Positions 44,990 to 54,400 of a stretch of 64,000 bases of DNA are shown here, piece after piece. Position 1 is the stretch's first letter. Each line of letters opens with the position of its first letter. A program made the position numbers and the translations under genes. Source of the DNA: Bursaphelenchus xylophilus. Lineage: Eukaryota; Nematoda; Chromadorea; Rhabditida; Aphelenchoididae. The stretch is from contig CAJFCV020000005.1 of NCBI GenBank assembly GCA_904066235.2, positions 11,031,501-11,095,500 on the forward strand, read 5' to 3'. The notes beneath the pieces are model-generated. The model was given only the letters and a program-made list of their open reading frames with translations, made no database searches and was not told the origin of the DNA.

Positions 44990-46030
44990 TTATGAACTTA
45001 TTTTTTACATTGCGTAATAATTTTCTGATCTATAAAGCTTCTTGTAATCGAAATGAAGGTTTGACTTTTTTGCTGATAAAGCCTGGCAAATTTTAAAAAA
45101 TTTGGATTAGACAAAAGTTGGATGCCTGACTGAATATGAGCTGTGGTGCTGTGAATATGAAATTTGGCAAACTTGGTCGAGTTCAAGTACTACCAGTACT
45201 CAATAAATAGTACCAAGTGCTACATATAAGTTTTTGGGCTCTACTAAGCCCCAAACCAACATTACCAACTTACGGCCAAATGTTCACCTCGTACTAAATA
45301 GTACCAGTTGGTACTGTACAGTACCAAGTGCTAAAGATGTGTTGTTGGGCTGTACCAAGCACCAAGCCAACACCATTAACGTCTAAAAGTGTTATAAGTC
45401 AAAAAAATTTCAAAAAGAGTTCTTATGTTGTTTTCTCTAACTGCACTCCGCGTTTCGCTTATTCTCTCGGCTAAAAGATCCTTGAACATCTCTACCGCTC
45501 TGAATGGTGTGCTAAGCTTTCCAGGAATTGATACAAGCGATCTACTCCCGAAATGTATGCAAAATTTAAAGGCAATCTGAGCGTCGCAGTTGGAGTACTT
45601 CTCCGGTTAGTCGGGGCGGTCCAATTTGCCACCACATTACCGCTGATTCCCCTAATCTCTCTCCTGGAGCCGACAGGTAATTGGTTTTTGACAAGACAAT
45701 ATAATCCGCTCTTTACTATCGCCCTCCACTCATTAATCCTCCCCACTCTTGAGGTACATTTGCGGTAACTTGGGTTTCATTCGAATCCCTCAGGAATCCT
45801 TGGCTAGTAACTCTACCATTTTTATTACGACCGGATTTCACAACGTGCATTCTGTTGCACTTTTTAATGAGGGCGGGAAATAGATAATGACAAGGCCATG
45901 GGTGTCGATAACGACAACACTTTCAGTGGACCTTGGCAAAAGGGAATCATTTTTTGAGAAGGGGGGAGGTAAGGAATGTGGAGTAATAGGGACAATTCGG
46001 GCCAATTTTTATAAGAACAACACAGAACAT
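44990..46030. other. No gene; repeat fragments
   Basis: Includes GTACCA-type short repeats at 45186-45360 (AGTACCAAGTGCTA twice) and a partial family D element at about 45460-45605 (GCGTCGCAGTTGGAGTACTT). No exons are supported. Confidence 0.45.
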
Positions 46031-46035
46031 GTTAC

Positions 46036-46580
46036 TATTAGCCTGTCGGGAAAGTAATGGGGATTAGCAGCGACTTGAAGTCGACCAGATCGCCTTACGA
46101 CGGCTAGTCGCGGCGGCAAATTTGGTGCGTACCAGAGATTGCCACGGTCAAAATTTCGGCTCCGGCTCCGGCTCTTAGCTCCCAGAGCCGGAGCCGAGGC
46201 CAAATTTGCAGCTCCGGCTCCGGCTCTTGGCTCCGTGCAAAATTTAAAAAGGCCTCCGGCTCCGAATCCCGGCTCCTATGCAAAATGTTTTTAAAAAATA
46301 TTTTTCCAAAAATAAAAGTTATTAGTGCCAGAGATCATACAGCCAACGTTTTTGCAGTCAAGTCACATCCTCCGCAGTGTTTTTCAAGCAATTTGGTTTA
46401 ACAAGATCACGAAATTTTTACTTTTCTGACCGCTGGGAGGTTTGGCTCCGACTTTGTGCTCGGGAGCCGGAGCCGACCCCAAAATTTCCGGCTCCGGCTC
46501 TGGCTCCCGGCTCGGAGCCGGAGCCGCTTAGAGCCAAAGCCAAGTGCCGGCTCCGGAGCCGTGGCAATCTCTGGTGCGTA
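46036..46580. repeat. GGAGCC element copy 2 with a family A left end
   Basis: TTAGCCTGTCGGGAAAGTAA at 46036 is a family A end. From 46140 GGCTCCGGCTCC-rich tracts occur. At 46318-46578 the sequence from TTATTAGTGCCAGAGATCAT onward repeats 22554-22815 with few changes. Confidence 0.7.
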
Positions 46581-46633
46581 CAGAGCCGTGATGTTTTTCT
46601 AGTCCTTATTAGATTTCCTCCAGGACAGACGCT

Positions 46634-46931
46634 TTTACAAAAAGTGCGTGGACTTTCTGGCGTCGAACAGTTTGCCTTTTTTTCGCACGGTGAGGGCTTT
46701 TCGAACATTTTTCATAGCGAGTTTTCACTCATCGCGCGAAATGTCTTCTGAAACGTCGCAACGAGCGAATCAATTGGAATTGCCTTTTGTCGCGCGTTTT
46801 TTCGGTTTCTCTCTCAATTTCCTCCCCCCAAGCCACTTTTTTCAATCTTGCAATGTGCGAAAAGCAGCAAAATACAGTGTCCGTTTGCGATAAAAGACGG
46901 AGAAAAGTGTGTGCACTTTACGAAAATTGCC
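46634..46931. mobile_element. Family B/L MITE
   Basis: TTTTACAAAAAGTGCGTGGA at the left and TGTGCACTTTACGAAAATTG at the right. Confidence 0.6.
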
Positions 46932-47054
46932 TTCAGTCTGTCTGGAAAATAATGAGCACATGGTAGCCGTCGTGTCGCAGAAGTCAAAAAAAAAGATTCA
47001 TTTCCTCAGCAGCGATGGGATTTTCGACGCTACATTATTTTCCCGACAGACTTT
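46931..47054. mobile_element. Family A MITE
   Basis: TTCAGTCTGTCTGGAAAATA ... CTACATTATTTTCCCGACAG. Confidence 0.7.
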
Positions 47055-47180
47055 TTTTGTGCGCATTATTTTCCCGACAGACTTTTTTTTGTGCGCATTA
47101 TTTTCCCGACAGACTTTTTTTTGTGCGCATTATTTTCCCGACAGACTTTTTTTTGTGCGCATTATTTTCCCGACACACTT
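47033..47180 (+). repeat. 37-bp tandem repeat made of a family A right end
   Basis: GCATTATTTTCCCGACAGAC followed by TTTTTTTTGTGC recurs at a ~37-bp period. Four near-identical copies follow the element's own right end. Confidence 0.85.
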
Positions 47181-47259
47181 TTTTCGAAGCGCGACGCAAT
47201 TATCGCACAAAAATTACAATGTGTTGCAGAAAATTTCCCGGGTGTTTCGCCCCGAGCGG

Positions 47260-47427
47260 TATCAGTCTGTCGGGAAAATAATGAGACAGTGTAGCTGCGG
47301 CTAAAGTCAAAAAAAAAAAACAAAAAAAATAAAGCAATTTGATTTTACCCCGATAAAATTCATTTCCTCTGCGGCGATGTGATTTTGGAAGCGACAGAGT
47401 GCTCATTATTTTCCCGACAGACAGATA
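47260..47427. mobile_element. Family A MITE
   Basis: TATCAGTCTGTCGGGAAAAT ... CATTATTTTCCCGACAGACA. Confidence 0.8.
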
Positions 47428-47590
47428 TTATATAGGAGTTTCACAAAGTGCCTGAACATTTGTCGCAGTCCGCACCGTGCACCAAAAATTCGCGAGTTCT
47501 TGCACTGTGCATTCAATTTTTTTTTGGTTTTGCACTGTGCATTTGAAATATCGCTGCGACGAAAGCTTTTCTCAACTGCGGTTTTGCTCA

Positions 47591-48183
47591 CAAGGAAAGT
47601 ACTTTTATGGGGGCTCCTAATTTTTGACGGGACATATTTCCAAGAATCAGAAAAAATGTGCTGATCAAGGATATATAAATCTTAGCTGCCCATTTTAGGT
47701 TTTTAGGGGTGAAAATGCCCAAAAACTGGCTTAATTTCCCTACAAAAGGCGCAGGCATTCGAAACAATAAAAAGCGCAGTCGGTCTCTTCCTTCGGAAGA
47801 GAGCGATGTGGCCGAGTGGTTAGTGCCGTAGTCTGGGAATCAAGAGAGGGAACGCCGCACGGGTTCGATTTCCCTTTTGGGCTGAATCAACTTTTTTTGA
47901 AGTTGTAGGTCAGAAAAATAAATTTTTGTGCCAAGACTGATTTATTACGTCTTAGAAACTCAATAAACATCATTTTGAGCCAAAATAAAAACTGTAAGCC
48001 TGTGAAAAATTAAGCGAAAAGGGGTTCACATAGGACCTTAAGTCAACTTCCGATTGAGTTTTCAACCCTAAAAACCTAAAATGGGCAGCTAAGATTTATA
48101 TATCCTTGATCAGCACATTTTTTCTGATTTTTTGAGACATGTCCCGTCAAAAAGTAGGAGCCCCCATAAAAGTACTTTCCTTG
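47591..48183. mobile_element. 593-bp TIR element carrying a tRNA-like unit, copy 2
   Basis: Same length, ends and interior as 12219-12811 but in the opposite orientation. TCA flanks it (47588-47590 and 48184-48186). The insertion site inside a family B MITE can be recognised by comparison with 23446. The tRNA-like part differs from copy 1 at only a couple of bases. Confidence 0.88.
47802..47880 (+). tRNA. tRNA-like sequence, copy 2 (long variable arm)
   Basis: Box A TGGCCGAGTGG at 47809-47819 and box B GGTTCGATTTC at 47862-47872, with a T7 run at 47892-47898. The acceptor stem is unpaired, as in copy 1. Two independent insertions keep the same boxes, so the unit travels with the element. Confidence 0.4.
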
Positions 48184-48309
48184 TCAAAAATGCGCACAGT
48201 GCAATCGGCTTTTTTGAGGTTTGCACGGTGCGTTGGCGACAAAAGTTCAAAGTTCAAGCTGCACTGTGCAAAAGCGAAAAAAATGTCCAGGAACTTTGTG
48301 AAAATGCTA

Positions 48310-49560
48310 ATAGTATAATATTTTACCTTATCATGTATACGTTTTTCTTTATTGTATCTCGTGCATGCATTTCTCTCATCTTTCTCCTAATTTCTGATTA
48401 CCCATGACCAATAATCCGACTAAAAAATTATCGGATTACTGGTTTTCAATTCAAATTTACTGCTGGCTCTCATATACGAAATCTCTCGAGATTACTCTGC
48501 CTATACATCTCATAGTGGGGTTATAATAAATTCTGAAAAATTGTAAGACGGTGGTAAAAAATAACCTAATATTCTGACCACTTTTTAAACCTGAAATCGC
48601 TGGTAATTTGCGTCAAGTTTTACCTCAAAAACAACCAGGGTATCCATAGGGTTATGACGCAAATTTACTTGTTCTTTCCGCCAAAATTGCTCGAGGCACG
48701 CCATCCTCCATTCCCCCCTGTTTTGGCCTTTTCCCCTCGGCCTAGACTTTCACACACAAAAGCGGTTGTTCGTTTCGGTTATCGAGGTAATTTGGTTTGG
48801 ATTACTGGCTCGAAATGCCAAGAGTAAGGTGCTTTACTCTCCCAATAACTCGATTTGCGGATTTCAGCCGGCTGTTCGGGTGATTTCATATGTTTCTGTG
48901 TTTTTCAGTTGGTCTTGACTTTGTTAGTGCAAAAACGGTGTTATTCCGAGGAATTCCTATGAGTGTTTAGAGAGTAAGACAAGCGAAAAGGTTGGTAAAG
49001 TAGCCCATGTGAGTGAAAATGATTTGGCACCGGTTTTCATTTAGCTATGCGCAAGGTTGATGGGGACAGCCGGTTATTTCAAAGGGCATCAGGTAAAAAT
49101 ATCTAGGTCGCATCGAGGCAATCCACCGTCAACCTGCGCTGTCGTTAAGTTGAAAAGTCGCACGGCAAATCAGAGGTCTCGCGCATTATTTCGACACTTC
49201 GCTTACCCAGTATCGGTTGAACTCAAGCGAATGCGCGGCTTTGAAAAACAGCCGATTTTTTTGGGCATTTTGTTGGTTACACATAGCCAGGTATAATACA
49301 AATGCAGGGGTGGGCTACCCGGCCCGTTTGGGCCCGTTTTATTTGGAAAAAAAACAATCCGCGTTTTTTCGGACAATGAGTAACCGGATGGCTTTGAACC
49401 TTCGGCTAGCCCTAAGTTTAGAGGGATGCTGACCTTTCAAAATTTTATATCAGATTTTTGATATCTTTTCTCCACAATGAGATATTGCAATTTGCGGGGA
49501 AAGAGGCCGAAACGGGTCGGGCGGCCACCCCTGCAGAAAAGTAAAGTCGACTGCGCCGCG
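48310..49560. other. Gene-free stretch
   Basis: Moderate GC, no consistent exon structure and no bounded element except a GGCCCGTTTGGGCCCG fragment at 49320. Confidence 0.4.
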
Positions 49561-49599
49561 TCCCGACTTTTCGGGTCAGGGAGAGCTCGGGTCGTTAGA

Positions 49600-49669
49600 A
49601 TTAGGGTCAACGGTTCCGTTTTAGGGCGCAGCGACAGAGTGTTCATTATTTTCCCGACAGAATGATAGT
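49600..49669. mobile_element. Family A right half
   Basis: GCGACAGAGTGTTCATTATT then TTCCCGACAGAATGATA. No left partner. Confidence 0.6.
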
Positions 49670-50022
49670 TTTTAATAATTTCGCTTTCCATTCCGGACCT
49701 TACACATTGTTAGAGTATTTCCTCCGTTTACTCAAAATTCTGTTCAAACAAGACCTTTTTGCACGCGATCCCCGAAAAAACGAAATGCCATGCAGCCAGA
49801 AAAAGAATTTGTCATTTAGCTGACGTCGCTCATTAAACGGGTTTACCCACCCGGGCTCTGGGAATGTGCTGTGAAGATTTGTGGGAATGTACGTATGAAC
49901 TGCTGGAAAGCGGGTCCTCCTCGGATTGGAATTGGGTTTTTTCTGCATTTCACGGGTGCAATTTGTCGCTTTTTTGCGCCATTCAATAGGCATTTTGGGC
50001 TATCGCTAATAAATTTCTAACA

Positions 50023-50395
50023 AAGGAAGTACTCCAAGTGCGACGCTCAGATTTTCTTTAAATTTTGCACACCCGTCGGGTATGGACTAAATATCAATTC
50101 CTGAACGTTTTAGCTCCCGCTTGCCGCCGAGATATCGAACGATTTTTGCCGCCGAGAGAGTACGCTAAACGTGGAGAGCGGTCAGAGAGAAAAACGCTTT
50201 TTGGCCATAACTTTGGCAGTTTCGTGCGGAAAAATTTGATTAAGTCCTAGATTTTCGCCGACTTTCGATCTAAAAATCTCGGTTGTTTCTGCAAAGCGCG
50301 AGGTAGGATTCTCGCATATATCTTAGAAAAAATTGTTCTAAATTTGTGCCAAGTTTCATCAAAATCTGAGCGTCGCACTTGGAGTATTTCCCCTG
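50023..50395. mobile_element. Family D element with TAA duplication
   Basis: CAAAGGAAGTACTCCAAGTG ... CTTGGAGTATTTCCCCTG, 373 bp, TAA on both sides. Inside is the uninterrupted sequence GGTATGGACTAAATATCAAT that marks the empty site for the insertion at 33633. Confidence 0.8.
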
Positions 50396-50459
50396 TAAAT
50401 ATTATATTTTACAAAATTTCTTGTTGATACAGGTAAAACAAAAATGATGACTAATGGGT

Positions 50460-50880
50460 AAGTCCTCAAAATGCGACGCTAGGCTTTGTATGAAATGTGG
50501 AAAGACTTAGCAATGTTCTTAAAAATACATAGGCGAGGCTGCGAGCTCGCGTTTTGCAGAGACGACTGAGATTTTGAAATCGAAAGATGGCATAAAGCCG
50601 GCATTTTTCGTCAAACTTTTTCATGAAAATTCCATAGCTATTCCTACAGTAGAGTGTGCTTTTTAAACAAAAAATCAAATGGCAAAAAAATGGCCAGAAA
50701 AACGTTTCTCTCTGACCGATCTCCGCTTTTCGTGTGCTCTCTCGGCCGCAAAAAAACCGATGACTTTTTCGGCTGTCGCTGCAAAGCGCGAGCTAAAATT
50801 TTCGGCAATTTGTCTGAGCCTAAAATACGTTCAAAATGTCATAAAAATCTTAGCGTCACACCTGCGATATTCACGATATT
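50460..50880. mobile_element. Family D element, decayed ends
   Basis: TTTTGCAGAGACGACTGAGA, then ATTTTGAAATCGAAAG, AACGTTTCTCTCTGACCGAT and GCAAAGCGCGAGCTAAAATT in the usual order. Confidence 0.6.
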
Positions 50881-51425
50881 CACCTTGTTTTCCCCCCTTC
50901 ATACAGCCATGTCTCATTACCAAATTTGTCCGTTAATTATTTGGCTTTTTGGCCTCGTTTCCTGTCACCGAAAACAACTTTTTTTCATATTTTTTGAGTC
51001 TTTGCATTACTCTGCTGTTTGGAAAATAACTGTTTCATGGAATTGCCTGAGGCAATAAACCCAAAAATTGATGGATTTTACGGCCTATGGCGTTGAAAAT
51101 AGCAAAAAAATGAAAAATTTATTTCGAAAAAACGGTGTTATTTTTGCGGGTGTGATTTCCATTTTTCGTAGCGAAAAATCATCATTTTATAGTGCAAAAA
51201 GCCGCAACAAAAACTTTTTTTTTCTCAGAACTGTCTCGAAAATTATAACCTAAAGAAATAATCATCATACCGATTACATTCTCATCCATTTTATCTTGTT
51301 TTTTACCTCAAATCTTCCTCTAATCCCGCTTTTCAGCTGTTTTTTCTACTATTTTTTTATTTTCCGCGCAAATTCCCGTGTTTTTCCGCGAAATTTCGAC
51401 GCTCTCACGTTTTTCAGGTGTTTTT
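50881..51425. other. Upstream region of the G-alpha gene
   Basis: AT-rich; no TATA box or conserved block that I can name. Poly-T tracts precede the splice acceptor at 51428. Confidence 0.4.
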
Positions 51426-51427
51426 AA

Positions 51428-51433
51428 TTTCAG
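51428..51433 (+). other. Candidate trans-splice acceptor of the G-alpha gene
   Basis: TTTAATTTCAG ends 54 bases before the ATG at 51488 with no upstream donor needed, as expected for spliced-leader addition. Confidence 0.4.
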
Positions 51434-51487
51434 CCGTTAATTGAGTTACAAAGCAGTGGCAGTCGGAGTGCGGCGGGCAGACTCGGA

Positions 51488-54400
51488 ATGGGGCTGGTTT
51501 GTTCGAAGGGCGCCAAAAAGCCGGGCCAAATCTCGCCCGTCAACACCGACGCCAACGACAATGTGGGGCCGGATAAACAGCCGGTATGTGCGGGAAATCT
51601 GCGTGCTGAATTTTCAACTGCACTTTTTCGAAAGTGCGTAGATTTTTTGCCGCAGCGCACTGTGCGTTTTGACACTTGTTCGCACGGTGCGGGCTTTTCG
51701 AACACTGCACAGTGCGTTTTGTCGCTTTTTGCACTGTGCAGGCCTTTTTCAATTTATTTTGCACAGTGCATTTTGCCGCTTTTTGCACCGTGCAAACCTC
51801 TTTCAATTTATTTTGCACGGTGCAGTTTGTCGCTTGTTGCACTGTGCAAACCTCTTTCAATTAATTTTGCACAGTGCAGTTTGTCGCTTTTTGCACCGTG
51901 CAGGCCTTTTTCAATTCATTTTGCACAGTGCAGTTTGTCGCTTGTTGCACCGTGCATGCCTTTTTCGATTTATTTTGCACGGTGCAGTTTGTCGCTTGTT
52001 GCACTGTGCAAACCTCTTTCAATTAATTTTGCACAGTGCAGTTTGTCGCTTTTTGCACCGTGCAAACCTTTTTAAATTTATTTTGCACGGTGCATTTTGT
52101 CGCTTTTTGCACTGTGCAAACCTTTTCCAAGTTATTTTGCACAGTACAGTTCGTCGCTTTTTGCACCGTGCAAACCTTTTTAAATTTATTTTGCACTGTG
52201 CATTTTGTCGCTTGTTGCACTGTGCAGGCCTTTTTCAATTTATTTTGCACTCTGCATTTTTTCTTCTTGGATTTTAAATCTTTCGCACCGTGCAAATCAG
52301 TATCAAAAAACTTTGCACGGTGCATTTTGCCGTTTCTGCACCGCAAAACTTTTTCGATTTACTATATCTTGCACAGTGCATTTTGTCGCTTTCTACACCG
52401 TGCAAAACGATCTCAAGTAATTTTGCACTGTGCGTTTTGGCACTTTTTCGCACGGTGCGGGCTTTTCGAACATTGCACAGTGCAGTTAGTCGCTTGTTGC
52501 ACTGTGCAAGCCTTTTTCAATTTATTTTGCACGGTGCATTTTGCCTTTTCTGCACCGCAAAACTTTTTCGATTTATTTTGCACTGTGCATTTTGTTTTCT
52601 TTCGCACGGTGCGGGATTTTCAAAGATTTCACTTTTTGCAATGTGCAAACCAATTTCAACTCATTTTGCACAGTGCGTTTTGCCTTTTCTGCACCGTGCA
52701 AACCCATTTCAGTTCACTTGCACAGTGCGTTTTGTCGCTTTATGCACAGTGCATTTTGTCGCTTTTCGCACCGTGCAAAGCGATTTCAAGTAATTTTGCA
52801 CAGTGCATTTTGTTTTCTTTCGCACGGTGTGGGCTTTTCGAACATTTCACTTTTTGCAATGTGCAAACCAATTTCAACTCATTTTGCACAGTGCATTTTG
52901 CCTTTTCCGCACCGTGCAGACCGTTTTTTAAGTCAATTTGCACAGTGCGTTTTGCTTCTTTTGCACCGTGAAAACTTTTTTCGAACATTCTGCACGGTGC
53001 ATTTTGATGCTTTTTTGCACCGTGCCAAACGATTTCAAGAAATTTTACACAGTGCATTTTACTATTTCTTTTGCACCGTGCAGATCCTTTCTAATAATAA
53101 TTCTGCACAGTGCATTTTGTCGCTTTTTGCACCGTGTATTTTAAACCTTTTGCACCGTGCAAATCAATATCAAGGAATTTTGCACAGTGCATTTTGTTTT
53201 TTTGCACGGTGCGGACTTTTCGAACATTTCACTTTTTGCACCGTGCAAACCCTTTACAAATCAATTTGCACCGTGCATTTTGCCTTTTCTGCACTATGCA
53301 AACCTTTTTCGAACTTTTTGGACTGTGCATTTTATCTTTTTTTTTTGCACCGTGCAGACCCTTTTCAAGTACTGTGCATTTTCACTCACCAATCGCTTCA
53401 GAAAAGTCGCAGCGACATGGAAAACGGGTTTTGTCGCGCAATATTTTGGTCTTGCACAGTGCAAAACGGCTCTTTCTTGCACAGTGCAACCCGCTTTTTC
53501 AAGTTTGCACTGTGCAAAAAAGAGCAAAATGCACGGTGCGGTAGAGAAAAAATGATGCACTGTGCGTCGTGGCACAAAGTCTACGCAATTTGAAAAAGCG
53601 AAGTAATCAGAAAGAAGCTCGAAAAAAGACCTTTTTTCAACTCACCACTTTCTCAATTTCAGCTAAAAGACCCCGAAAATGGTCAGCAAAACGATGAGGA
53701 CAAGGAGAATCAGGAGCGGCCCGCGTCTCGGAGCAAAAGCCCGGCTCCGCAGAATGAGATCCGGAATGCGGCTGGGGGAGGAAATACAAATCAAGAAGCA
53801 GACGGTGGAGGGAATGCGGTGGCCGCAAAAGCCATCAAAATTGGATTTTTAGGTGACATATTCTGCTATTAGCATCTTCATAAAGTGCATGGACATTTGT
53901 GGAGGCCTGCATGGCGCAAGAATGGCGATTTTTTGCACCGTGCATTCACTTTTTTTGGTTACGCGCGTTGGCGACAAGCGTGGGAAAGAATTCAAGATGC
54001 ACTGTGCAAAAGGGAAAGAATGTCCATGGACTTTATGAAAATCCGTTCGCAAAGTCGCTGAAGTGCTTGCAACATGCACTGTGCGAAAACAAAAAGTTCC
54101 CTTTGCAATGTGCAATTTTTTGATTTTTGCACCGTGCAATAAGTTTTTTGGACTGTCGCTCGCACCCTGACCTTTTCTGCACAGTGCAAACTTCCGAAAT
54201 GATTTCGGCGACACGCACTGCGCGACCACCCAAAAATTCCCTTTGCACTGTGCATTTTTACGCTTTTCGCATGCTTTTTTGCACCGTGCAATAAGCTTTT
54301 TTTGGGCTGTCGCTCGCATCCTCACTTTTTTTTGCACAGTGCAAGCTTCGAAAATGATTTCGGCGACATGCACTGTGCGAAAACAAAATCTCCTTTTGCA

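Larger units (their letters stand above)
47437..48308. mobile_element. Family B MITE interrupted by the 593-bp tRNA-like element
   Basis: GGAGTTTCACAAAGTGCCTG at 47437 and CAGGAACTTTGTGAAAATGC at the right. The interior matches the copy at 23446 (GAAAGCTTTTCTCAA ... TGCACAGTGCAATCGG) on either side of the insertion at 47591-48183. Confidence 0.75.

Noticed and set aside
47802..47880. A functional tRNA-Ser or tRNA-Leu gene
   Set aside because: Box A and box B are good, but the acceptor stem does not pair and the anticodon stem is weak, so only a tRNA-like unit is claimed.
52036..53593. Open frames of 311 and 350 residues rich in Phe, Cys and Thr
   Set aside because: They lie entirely inside the GCACAGTGC tandem array in G-alpha intron 1. 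The repeating residues simply translate the repeat unit, and similar frames occur in other phases and on the other strand.
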